From Acidobacteriota bacterium (lineage in GTDB: Bacteria > Actinomycetota > Acidimicrobiia > Spongiisociales > UBA5794): 32,370 bases of DNA. The stretch covers positions 1 to 32,370 of the forward strand of contig JADFIY010000009.1 in the NCBI GenBank assembly GCA_022566415.1, given 5' to 3'. Positions 17,284 to 26,508 of the stretch are shown here, piece after piece; the first letter of the stretch is position 1; each line of letters starts with the position of its first letter. The notes beneath the pieces were generated by a model. It saw only the letters and a list, made by a program, of their open reading frames with translations, searched no databases and was not told the origin of the DNA. A program made the translations under genes and the position numbers.

Positions 17284-17978
17284 AGGTCCTCGCCATCGAA
17301 ACGGCGACCCCGGCATCATCGGTGGCGCTCGGAGAAAACGGCGCCCTGACCGCGCTGAACGTCCGCGTCGACCGACGCGGCCACGTCGGGTTTCTCATCC
17401 CCGCCATCGACTTCTGCTTCGAGCGAACCGGCTGGGATCCAAGTGATATAGATATCGTGATGGTCGACTACGGCCCAGGTCCGTACACAGGGATCCGGGC
17501 AGGGATGGCGACGGCCCAGGCCTTTGCCGCCGCCCTGGGTGTTCCGCTGGTTGGCGTCTCCTCGCTCACCGTGCAGGCGGTGCGGGCGGCGACGGGGCAC
17601 CGCAGGATCTGGTCGGTGGTCGATATGCGGAGGGGACAGGTGGCGGTGGCACCGTATCGACCGTTGCCAGGCGGAGTCGCTCCCGATGGGGACGCCGAGG
17701 TCGTCGGACCAGACGAGTTCCGGGCAAGGTTGGATGCCGAGGCGGTGGACTCGCTCGTGGTCGGCGACTGGCAAGCCCTCCCCGAGTCGATCTGGTCGGG
17801 TCTGCACCGAGTACGTATGGGCCGGCCTCGATATCCGTCGGCCGATGTGATCTGTGAGATCGCGGCCATACAGTCGGGGCGAGAGGACTTCGGACAGCCG
17901 TCTGAGGTTCGTCCCCAGTACATGCGCGAGCCCGATGTGGATATCAAATGGGAAACCTTCCGCACGGAGACCTGGTGA
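17280..17978 (+). CDS. tsaB: tRNA threonylcarbamoyladenosine biosynthesis protein TsaB
   Basis: VKVLAIETATPASSVALGENG...DYGPGPYTGIRAGMATAQAFAAALGVPLVGVSSL; GTG start overlapping the tsaE stop. Confidence 0.93.
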   Translation: MKVLAIETATPASSVALGENGALTALNVRVDRRGHVGFLIPAIDFCFERTGWDPSDIDIVMVDYGPGPYTGIRAGMATAQAFAAALGVPLVGVSSLTVQAVRAATGHRRIWSVVDMRRGQVAVAPYRPLPGGVAPDGDAEVVGPDEFRARLDAEAVDSLVVGDWQALPESIWSGLHRVRMGRPRYPSADVICEIAAIQSGREDFGQPSEVRPQYMREPDVDIKWETFRTETW

Positions 17979-18466
17979 TGATCCGCGACGCCACCCTGGC
18001 CGATGTCGTCGCCATCGTGGCGCTCGAGCATCAGGTTTACGACGAGCCCTGGTCGGAAGCGATCATCCGCGACGAGCTGGCCCAGCGAACACGCGTCTAC
18101 CTCGTCGTCACCGAGGGTGACGGAATCGTCGGTTTCGGCGGGGTGATGCTGGTCGACGATGATGCGCACATCACCACCCTGGGGGTGGCGCCGGAGGCGA
18201 GGCGGCGCCGTCTCGGCACCCGGCTCCTCCTCGCCCTCGTCGAACGTGCCCTCGACTCGGGATCGCGGCACCTCACCCTCGAGGTGAGGGCGAGCAACAC
18301 CAATGCCCAGCGGCTGTACGAGCGGTTCGGTTTCACCGAGGTCGGCAAGCGGCACGGCTACTACCGGGGTGAGGACGCAGTGGTCATGTGGGCCCTCGAT
18401 ATCGATGCCGCCGAGTATCAGGAACGGCTGGATGGGATCCGCTTCGAGTTGGGGGAGGCGGCATGA
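17978..18466 (+). CDS. rimI: Ribosomal-protein-alanine N-acetyltransferase-like GNAT
   Basis: MIRDATLADVVAIVALEHQVYDEPWSEAIIRDEL...ITTLGVAPEARRRRLGTRLL; between tsaB and tsaD. Confidence 0.9.
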   Translation: MIRDATLADVVAIVALEHQVYDEPWSEAIIRDELAQRTRVYLVVTEGDGIVGFGGVMLVDDDAHITTLGVAPEARRRRLGTRLLLALVERALDSGSRHLTLEVRASNTNAQRLYERFGFTEVGKRHGYYRGEDAVVMWALDIDAAEYQERLDGIRFELGEAA

Positions 18467-19476
18467 GCGACCCACTCATCCTCGGAATCGAGACCAGCTG
18501 TGACGAGACCGGGGTCGCCGTCATTGAGGGTCTCGAGGTCCGATCATCGGTACTGGCATCGCAGACCGACATACACGCCCGATTCGGTGGCGTAGTTCCC
18601 GAGGTCGCCGCCCGAGCCCATGTGGAGGCGATCCGTCCACTCATGCACCAGGCGATGTCTCAGGCAGGTGTCTACTCGGATCAGATCGACGCGGTAGCGG
18701 CAACCCGCGGCCCCGGCCTCGTCGGGGCGTTGATGGTCGGGTTCGCCTTCGGCAAATCGCTGGCGTGGAGCCTTGGTAAGCCGTTCTTCGGCATCGATCA
18801 CATGGAGGGCCACCTATTCGCTCCCAGGCTGGAGTTCGAGGACTATCAGCCACCGGCAATCGTGCTCCTCGCCTCTGGTGGTCACTGTCAGATCGTCCAC
18901 GTCAAGGATTGGGGTGACTACGAAACGCTTGGCGCAACCATCGACGACGCCGCCGGCGAAGCGTTCGACAAGTTGGCCCGATTCATGGGCCTCGGCTATC
19001 CAGGTGGACCCGCCATCGACGCCGAATCCGAAGACGGCGATCCTGATGCGGTGGCGTTTCCCAGGGCCCTGGCCGACCGGCCCTATGATTTCTCGTTTTC
19101 AGGGCTGAAGACTGCGGTGGTCACCTATCTGGAGAAGGCCAGAGACGCGGGCAAGCTCCCACCGCGAGCCGATGTGGCTGCGTCGATCCAGGAGGCCATC
19201 GTCGACGTGCTTGTCGACAAGACGTTCAATGCTGTCGACTCCACCGGGGCGCAGGTCGTCGCAGGTGGCGGTGGCGTCCTGGCCAACCGCCGCCTGCGGG
19301 AAAGGCTGAGCGAGGAGGCGGATCGGCGCGGTGTTAGCCTGTACGTCCCGTCGCCGAGCCTGTGCACCGACAACGGCGCCATGGTCGCCGCCGTCGGCGT
19401 CGAGCGCCTATCCACAGGAGCGACGCCGGATGCGCTCGACACCGACGTGGACCCCGCCATGCGCCTCGGGGCATGA
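18463..19476 (+). CDS. tsaD: tRNA N6-adenosine threonylcarbamoyltransferase TsaD
   Basis: LILGIETSCDETGVAVIEG...HMEGHLFAPRLEF; GGPAIDAESEDGDPDA; start moved to 18463. Confidence 0.96.
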   Translation: MSDPLILGIETSCDETGVAVIEGLEVRSSVLASQTDIHARFGGVVPEVAARAHVEAIRPLMHQAMSQAGVYSDQIDAVAATRGPGLVGALMVGFAFGKSLAWSLGKPFFGIDHMEGHLFAPRLEFEDYQPPAIVLLASGGHCQIVHVKDWGDYETLGATIDDAAGEAFDKLARFMGLGYPGGPAIDAESEDGDPDAVAFPRALADRPYDFSFSGLKTAVVTYLEKARDAGKLPPRADVAASIQEAIVDVLVDKTFNAVDSTGAQVVAGGGGVLANRRLRERLSEEADRRGVSLYVPSPSLCTDNGAMVAAVGVERLSTGATPDALDTDVDPAMRLGA

Positions 19477-19523
19477 GCACCGCGATCCGCCTCGGGGCAT
19501 GAGCACCGCGATCCGCCTCGGGC
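19462..19523 (+). repeat. 26-bp tandem duplication (two full units plus about 10-nt partial)
   Basis: CGCCTCGGGGCATGAGCACCGCGATC at 19462-19487 and 19488-19513, identical, followed by CGCCTCGGGC. Confidence 0.97.
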
Positions 19524-20578
19524 GCATCCGTGGGGTGGAGGTCATCGCCGACGCCCCCGTGTTTGTCGTTGCCGTGGTTCTCGGTTGGCTCCACTACCTG
19601 GCTCTCCTGTCGTCGTACGACACCGCGTCGGTTGCGACCATCCTCGGCCTCGCCCTCGCCGTGCTCTACGTGGCTTCGCTGCTCCTCCATGAGTCTCTGC
19701 ACACCATCGTCGCTGCCAATCGTGGGCTGCACCCTCGCCGGATCCGGCTGCTGGTGTTCGGCGGTTACTCCATGATCGACCATAGAGACTCGACGCCATC
19801 CGATGATTTCTGGGTGGCGATGGCTGGTCCGCTGGCGTCGGTAGCAGCGGGTGGCCTGCTGTGGGTGCTGGCGCTGGTGGCCGGTGGGCACGAGCCGACG
19901 GCCGATACGATGCGGTTCCTCGGCAGCATCAATCTGTTGATCGCAGCTTTCAATCTGCTACCCGGCTTGCCGCTCGACGGTGGCCGGGCGCTGCGTGCGC
20001 TGCTGTGGAGGTCGACCGGAGATCGGATCCGTGCAACGCAACTGGCGACCGCTGCCGGGAAGGCGCTGGGTTGGGGAGTTGCCGGCATCGGCCTCCTCGT
20101 CCTCATCTTTGGCACCGACCCCGCCGGCCTGATCTTGATGCTGCTGGGCTGGTTCCTCTATCGCAGCGCCATCGCTGCCGGCAGGAAGGAGGAGCTCATC
20201 GCTCGGGCGGAGGGAGCCACGGCTCGAGAGGTGATGCGGGCAACGCCGGATGCCGTGCCTGGGACGATGCGTGTCGCCGAGGTGACGGAGCTGTTCCAGG
20301 TGGGGCCAAATCTGCGGGCACTCCCCGTCGCGGTCGACGGGCGAGTCACCGGCATCCTCGGGCAAGCCGAGGTCGATGGGCTCGCTCCGGCGCGGATCGA
20401 GCTCGGTCGTGCCGCATCCGTGATGTCCCCGATCGGCCCTGCGGACATCATCGCCGCCGACACACCGATCGACGACGTGATCGCAAGAAGCTCCAGCGCC
20501 AGCCGGTGGGTGGTGGTCGACGACGGCGTAGTCGTCGGCATGATCGAGGCGGAGGATCTCGAGGCACTCGGGCCTTGA
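19499..20578 (+). CDS. M50-family site-2-type intramembrane metalloprotease with C-terminal CBS domains
   Basis: LLLHESLHTIVAANRG (HExxH), NLLPGLPLDGGRALRAL (NxxPxxPLDGG), then two CBS-like repeats. Confidence 0.9.
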   Translation: MSTAIRLGRIRGVEVIADAPVFVVAVVLGWLHYLALLSSYDTASVATILGLALAVLYVASLLLHESLHTIVAANRGLHPRRIRLLVFGGYSMIDHRDSTPSDDFWVAMAGPLASVAAGGLLWVLALVAGGHEPTADTMRFLGSINLLIAAFNLLPGLPLDGGRALRALLWRSTGDRIRATQLATAAGKALGWGVAGIGLLVLIFGTDPAGLILMLLGWFLYRSAIAAGRKEELIARAEGATAREVMRATPDAVPGTMRVAEVTELFQVGPNLRALPVAVDGRVTGILGQAEVDGLAPARIELGRAASVMSPIGPADIIAADTPIDDVIARSSSASRWVVVDDGVVVGMIEAEDLEALGP

Positions 20579-20617
20579 GTCAAAAGTCCTCAGTCTTCAG
20601 CCCTCAGCCTTCAGCCC
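20577..20617. repeat. Heptanucleotide array A-left (four GRCTGAN heptads on the minus strand)
   Basis: Reverse complement reads GGCTGAA GGCTGAG GGCTGAA GACTGAG GACTTTTGACTC. Confidence 0.85.
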
Positions 20618-20667
20618 GGCCCGAAAGGGTTCCAACGTAATCGGGGATCTGATATGGGTTACCGGCG

Positions 20668-21033
20668 ATGCGTAGTTTTCGTAAGCTCGTAGTTTGGCAA
20701 CGTTCGCACGAGCTGGCCCTTGAGGTCTATCGCACCACGAGAGCATTTCCTCGAATCGAGAGGTTCGGTCTTGTTACTCAGATGAGGCGGTGTGCGACGT
20801 CGATCCCTTCAAACATAGCCGAGGGCGCTGGGCGCGGATCGGCCCGCGATTACGGACGATTCTTACAAATCGCTGCCGGATCGGCCAACGAATTGGATTA
20901 CCAGTTGCTGCTATCAAAGGAGCTCGGCTACATCGGTTCGGATCGCCACGCTGAGATGGCAAGCGAAGCGGAGGCGATTCGGCGAATGTTGGCCTCCCTG
21001 ATCCGGAAGGTCTTGGAGGATTCGTCTGGCTGA
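20668..21033 (+). CDS. Four-helix-bundle protein (23S rRNA intervening-sequence / S23 type)
   Basis: MRSFRKLVVWQRSHELALEVYRTTRAFPRIERFGLVTQMRRCATSIPSNIAEGAGRGSARDYGRFLQIAAGSANELDYQLLLSKELGYI, highly typical of the family. Confidence 0.92.
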   Translation: MRSFRKLVVWQRSHELALEVYRTTRAFPRIERFGLVTQMRRCATSIPSNIAEGAGRGSARDYGRFLQIAAGSANELDYQLLLSKELGYIGSDRHAEMASEAEAIRRMLASLIRKVLEDSSG

Positions 21034-21060
21034 CGACTGACGACTGATGACTGAAGACCC
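21028..21060. repeat. Heptanucleotide array A-right (four GRCTGAN heptads on the plus strand)
   Basis: GGCTGAC GACTGAC GACTGAT GACTGAA GACCC; the TGA stop of the four-helix gene lies inside the first heptad. Confidence 0.88.
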
Positions 21061-21071
21061 TTCTCTCTCCT

Positions 21072-21098
21072 CTAGCACTCTCGGTCCGAGAGTGCCAG
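21072..21098. promoter_or_regulatory. CIRCE operator (HrcA-binding site)
   Basis: CTAGCACTC-TCGGTCCGA-GAGTGCCAG versus consensus TTAGCACTC-N9-GAGTGCTAA, upstream of groES. Confidence 0.93.
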
Positions 21099-21111
21099 AA
21101 CCGTGCTAACC

Positions 21112-21138
21112 TTGGCAGTCGCACTCCGTGACTGCTAG
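21112..21138. promoter_or_regulatory. Second CIRCE-like inverted repeat with compensated substitutions
   Basis: TTGGCAGTC-GCACTCCGT-GACTGCTAG: 9-N9-9 architecture, with the C/G change at the same position in both half-sites. Confidence 0.55.
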
Positions 21139-21159
21139 ACCCCACGAAGGAGGGTTCGG

Positions 21160-21447
21160 ATGAAATTAAAGCCCCTGGGCGACCGTATTGTCGTGAAGCC
21201 CAAGGATGAGGACGAAGCCACTACCACAAGCGGCCTCGTCATACCCGACACGGCCAAGGAAAAGCCACAGCTTGGTGAAGTCCTCGCCGTCGGTCCGGGT
21301 GAATTCAGCGATGGGGACCGAGTCCCCATGGACGTGAGCGTCGGTGACCTCGTTTTCTACTCGAAATACGGAGGCACCGAGGTCAAGGTCGATGGCGAGG
21401 AGTACCTGGTGCTTTCTTCGCGCGACGTACTCGCCATATTGGCCTAG
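21160..21447 (+). CDS. groES: Co-chaperonin GroES
   Basis: [49 protein letters not shown]...[30 protein letters not shown]. Confidence 0.97.
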   Translation: MKLKPLGDRIVVKPKDEDEATTTSGLVIPDTAKEKPQLGEVLAVGPGEFSDGDRVPMDVSVGDLVFYSKYGGTEVKVDGEEYLVLSSRDVLAILA

Positions 21448-23106
<1,659 letters not shown>

Positions 23107-23112
23107 AGAGAA

Positions 23113-23213
23113 GTCCAGAGTCTGGAGTCAAGAGTCCAGAGCAGGAGGGGTGGTCCGCGGGACTGCCCCTTCTGCGCGTTCTGGCTCTCGACTCTTGACT
23201 GTTGACTCTCGAC
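23113..23213. repeat. Inverted pair of four-heptad arrays (element B) around a central GC-rich stem
   Basis: GTCCAGA GTCTGGA GTCAAGA GTCCAGA (23113-23140) ... TCTCGAC TCTTGAC TGTTGAC TCTCGAC (23186-23213); centre GCAGGAGGGGTGGTCC/GGACTGCCCCTTCTGC. Confidence 0.88.
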
Positions 23214-23217
23214 TGGC

Positions 23218-23826
23218 TTACGCCAGTACCCCGTCGGCTCTCAGCTTTCCATACAGGTCTGACCATTCGAAGTCGAGCAAGCTCCACGCCGTGTGATCCA
23301 CCCACTCGTCTCCGATCTTGACCTCGTCGCGCAGGGTTCCCTCGAAGGTGAACCCCAGGCGTTCGGCAATCCGCTCCGAGCCGACGTTGCCAACCGCGAT
23401 GCGCAGTACGAGCTTGTGGCAATCCATCTCTTCGAATCCGATCTGAATGGCACGAGCCGTCACCTCGGTACCAACCCCCTGTCCGGTCATGTCGGATCTG
23501 ATCCAGTACCCGATCTCGCCGATGCCGTTCTGGCGTGACGTCCACCAGATCGACACGTTCCCGAGGTGGTGGTTGGGGTCGCCCGAGGTGCGGACGGCGA
23601 AGTCGAAGGCCTTGCCCTCGGCCCAGGCGGCGGCCGAGTCGCGGACAAATCGCTGGGCGACTGATCGATCGTACGAACTCGCCCACGGCAGCCATGGTTG
23701 GAGCTCCTTTTGCGACGACAACACCGCTTCGTGCAGGGCGACCACGTCCCTACGCCGGAATGGACGAAGCGTGAACCGCGGGGTGGTTCGCAGACGAGAG
23801 TCGAGGTGTCGCGCCATCGGGAGCAA
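23218..23826 (-). CDS. GNAT N-acetyltransferase (RimJ/RimL-like)
   Basis: FTLRPFRRRDVVALHEAV...IGEIGYWIRSDMTGQGVGTEVTARAIQIGFEEMDCHKLVLRIAVGNVGSERIAERLGFTFEGTLRDEVKIG. Confidence 0.9.
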   Translation of the reverse strand: MLPMARHLDSRLRTTPRFTLRPFRRRDVVALHEAVLSSQKELQPWLPWASSYDRSVAQRFVRDSAAAWAEGKAFDFAVRTSGDPNHHLGNVSIWWTSRQNGIGEIGYWIRSDMTGQGVGTEVTARAIQIGFEEMDCHKLVLRIAVGNVGSERIAERLGFTFEGTLRDEVKIGDEWVDHTAWSLLDFEWSDLYGKLRADGVLA

Positions 23827-23849
23827 GCCTATCCCCTTATGCTCGTGGA

Positions 23850-24380
23850 ATGGACGTCTGGAAAGCTCTTTCTGCGCTGCCTCCGGTGGATGCGCCGCCG
23901 GATGCGCGCTACGCCGTGCTGGTTCCCCTCTACGACGACAACGGAACCACCAGGATCGTGTTCACCACCCGACCGGAGCACATGCGTACGCACCCCGGTG
24001 ACGTCGTGTTCCCCGGCGGCGCCATCGAAGATGGCGAGGATCCGATCGCCACCGCCAAGCGAGAGTCCTGGGAGGAGATCAAGCTTCCCTCCGACAGCGT
24101 CGTCGAGATCCTTGGCGGACTGCGGCCGTTGACGGCGCGGGATCCGAGCAGGGTGATCGTGCCGGTGGTCGCCAGGATCGAGCGGCCGGCCGAGTTGGTC
24201 CCGGACCCGGCGGAAGTGGAGAGCATCATCGAGCCCCTGCTGGACGACCTGCTCGACGACTCGCGGTGGACGAGCCAGGACTGGCAGGGCTTTGAGATGT
24301 GGTTCTTCGAGTTCGATGAAGGAATCCTGTGGGGAGCAACAGCTTTCATGGTCCGAGAGTTGCTGGAGTATCTGAGATGA
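23850..24380 (+). CDS. NUDIX hydrolase (CoA pyrophosphatase-like)
   Basis: NUDIX box GGAIEDGEDPIATAKRESWEEIKL preceded by RTHPGDVVFPGG. Confidence 0.9.
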   Translation: MDVWKALSALPPVDAPPDARYAVLVPLYDDNGTTRIVFTTRPEHMRTHPGDVVFPGGAIEDGEDPIATAKRESWEEIKLPSDSVVEILGGLRPLTARDPSRVIVPVVARIERPAELVPDPAEVESIIEPLLDDLLDDSRWTSQDWQGFEMWFFEFDEGILWGATAFMVRELLEYLR

Positions 24381-25849
24381 GCCGCCGGTCGCCCGCCTCC
24401 GGTCACCGACCCGAAGACGGCTCTCAGGACTCACGACTCGCGACTCGTGACGCGGCGGCAAAGCCGCCGTACCATATGCCGTTCGACGAGTTCCGTCGGC
24501 ACGGACACGAGGTGGTCGACTGGGTCGCCGACTACCTGGAGAGTGTGGGCGATCGACCCATCACGCCCGACGTCAAGCCGGGCGACATAAGAGCTCTGCT
24601 GCCCGAATCAGCGCCGGAGCGGCCGGAACCCTTCGAAGACGTTATGCGCGATCTCGACGAGATCATCATGCCCGGGATCACCCACTGGCAGTCGCCGGGG
24701 TGGTTCGGGTTCTTCCCCGCCAACTCGTCACCTCCGTCGATCCTCGGCGAGCTGGTATCCGCCGGGCTGTCGACACAGGGGATGATGTGGTCCACCAGCC
24801 CGGCGGCCACCGAGCTCGAGTCCGTTGTTGCCGACTGGTTGGTCGATCTCCTCGGGCTGCCCGAGACCTGGAAGACCACCGGTCCGGGCGGAGGAGTCAT
24901 CCAGATGAGTGCGTCAGACTCGACCCACCTTGCATTCGTCATCGCCAGAGAACAGGTCGAAGGGCCGGCAGAGTCCAAGGTCCTCTACGCATCGAACCAA
25001 TCGCACTCCTCGATCGAGAAAGGCGCCAAGATCGCCGGCTTCAAACAGGTGCGCCTCATCGGTATCGACGACGAGTATGCCCTCGATGCCGACGAGCTAC
25101 GCCGGACGATCGTCGACGACCTGGCGGCCGGCCTCAAGCCCACCACCGTTGTCTCCAACATCGGCACCACAGGGACGACCGCAGTCGATCCGGTGCGATC
25201 GATCGGAGAAATCGCCCGCGAATACGGCTTGTGGCACCACGTGGACGCTGCCTACGCGGGCACGGCGATGATCTGCGAGGAGTTCCGCCACCACCAGGAC
25301 GGTCTCGAGCTCGCCGACTCCTACACGTTCAACCCGCACAAGTGGATGTTCACCAACTTCGACTGCAACCTGTTCTACGTCGCCGACCGCAAGCCACTCA
25401 TCGACACGATGAGCATCCTCCCGCCCTACCTGCGCGACGAGGCGTCGGAGTCGGGTCAGGTCATCAACTACCGCGACTGGCACATTCCTCTCGGTCGCCG
25501 CTTCCGGGCATTGAAGCTGTGGTTCGTGATCCGGAGCTACGGGGCGGAGGGGATCCGGTACCACGTTCGAGAGCATCACCGCCTCGCCACCGACCTGGCA
25601 GCGCGCGTCGAGCGGCATTCATCGCTGGAGCTGATCGCACCCACGCCGTTCGGCCTGGTGTCGTTCCGCCACGTCGATGGAGACGAGGCGACCAATGCGC
25701 TCGCTGCGGCAATCAACGAGTCGGGCTGGGCGCACGTCTCACCGTCGACGATCGAAGACCGCCGCTTCGTCAGGGTGTCGATCGGCCAGACCTACACCAC
25801 GGCCGAGCACGTCGACCGTCTCTGGGACCTGATCGCGGCCCACGCCTAG
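24377..25849 (+). CDS. PLP-dependent group II decarboxylase (aromatic-L-amino-acid decarboxylase-like)
   Basis: HWQSPGWFGFFPANSSPPSILGEL...WHHVDAAYAGTAMICEEFRH...YTFNPHKWMFTNFDCNLFYV (PLP lysine); ATGA overlap with the NUDIX gene, though the true start could be ATG at about 24477. Confidence 0.93.
   Translation: MSRRSPASGHRPEDGSQDSRLATRDAAAKPPYHMPFDEFRRHGHEVVDWVADYLESVGDRPITPDVKPGDIRALLPESAPERPEPFEDVMRDLDEIIMPGITHWQSPGWFGFFPANSSPPSILGELVSAGLSTQGMMWSTSPAATELESVVADWLVDLLGLPETWKTTGPGGGVIQMSASDSTHLAFVIAREQVEGPAESKVLYASNQSHSSIEKGAKIAGFKQVRLIGIDDEYALDADELRRTIVDDLAAGLKPTTVVSNIGTTGTTAVDPVRSIGEIAREYGLWHHVDAAYAGTAMICEEFRHHQDGLELADSYTFNPHKWMFTNFDCNLFYVADRKPLIDTMSILPPYLRDEASESGQVINYRDWHIPLGRRFRALKLWFVIRSYGAEGIRYHVREHHRLATDLAARVERHSSLELIAPTPFGLVSFRHVDGDEATNALAAAINESGWAHVSPSTIEDRRFVRVSIGQTYTTAEHVDRLWDLIAAHA
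24423..24450. repeat. Single four-heptad array (element C)
   Basis: CTCAGGA CTCACGA CTCGCGA CTCGTGA, immediately followed by hairpin CGGCGGCAAAGCCGCCG (24453-24469). Confidence 0.8.
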
Positions 25850-25892
25850 ACATCATCTTATAATATGATATCATTTCAACAAAGATGTCTAG
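25846..25892. promoter_or_regulatory. Candidate vapBC promoter/operator: nested inverted repeats in an AT-rich island
   Basis: CTAGACATC (25846-25854) / GATGTCTAG (25884-25892); TATAAT at 25859-25864; perfect inner palindrome ATGATATCAT at 25865-25874. Confidence 0.65.
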
Positions 25893-26103
25893 AACTGTAG
25901 TTGATATCGATAGAAGGGCGCTGGAGGCGGCTCGCTCAGAGCTCGGGACGGCCACGGTCAAGGACACCGTGAACGAAGCACTCCGCCGGGTGGCCACCGC
26001 CCGTCTCAATCGGCAGCTTGCCGCGCTCGATGATTACCCGGTCGAGCCGATCGACGATTTTCTGAGCTGGCGCCGCTCGAGAGATGAGCGGCTCGAGCCA
26101 TGA
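25885..26103 (+). CDS. vapB: VapB-type antitoxin (ribbon-helix-helix-like)
   Basis: MSRTVVDIDRRALEAARSELGTATVKDTVNEALRRVATARLNRQLAAL; ATGA overlap with a PIN-domain gene. Confidence 0.85.
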   Translation: MSRTVVDIDRRALEAARSELGTATVKDTVNEALRRVATARLNRQLAALDDYPVEPIDDFLSWRRSRDERLEP

Positions 26104-26501
26104 GCCGGTGGATGATCGACACCTCGGCGCTCGCCCAGCGAGCTCACCCCGCAGTTGCCGAGCGGCTGAAAACGTGCCTCAGTGAAGGGGCGGCAGTGTG
26201 TGACATGGTTGTGGCCGAGTCGTTGATCCGGGCCCGGTCAATGGTCGACCTCGCAGCCCGGCAGCAGTTCTTTGCGACGATCGACGTACTGTCGGTCGAC
26301 GGTGTTGTATGGGAAGAGGTCTTTGACCTGGCGGGTCTGCTTGCCGACGGGGGCAGGACCGTTGCAACGGGCGACGCGGTCATCGGCGCTTGCGCCAGGG
26401 TGCATGATCTCACCGTGCTCCACTACGACGCGGATTTCGACACCCTCGGGGAGGCAGGGGACATCGACGCCGAGTGGGTCGTGCCCTCGGGAACCCTATA
26501 G
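26100..26501 (+). CDS. vapC: VapC-type PIN-domain toxin
   Basis: WMIDTSALAQRAHPAV...CDMVVAESLIRAR...TGDAVIGACARVHDLTVLHYDADFDTL (PIN acidic residues). Confidence 0.88.
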   Translation: MSRWMIDTSALAQRAHPAVAERLKTCLSEGAAVCDMVVAESLIRARSMVDLAARQQFFATIDVLSVDGVVWEEVFDLAGLLADGGRTVATGDAVIGACARVHDLTVLHYDADFDTLGEAGDIDAEWVVPSGTL

Positions 26502-26508
26502 AGTCGGC

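Noticed and set aside
20668-21033. Diversity-generating retroelement (Avd-like four-helix protein)
   Set aside because: No reverse transcriptase ORF and no TR/VR A-biased repeat pair in the window; the sequence fits the generic S23/IVP four-helix family.
24700-25863. 387-aa plus-strand ORF
   Set aside because: Alternate frame inside the PLP decarboxylase, Arg/Pro-rich frame-shadow composition.
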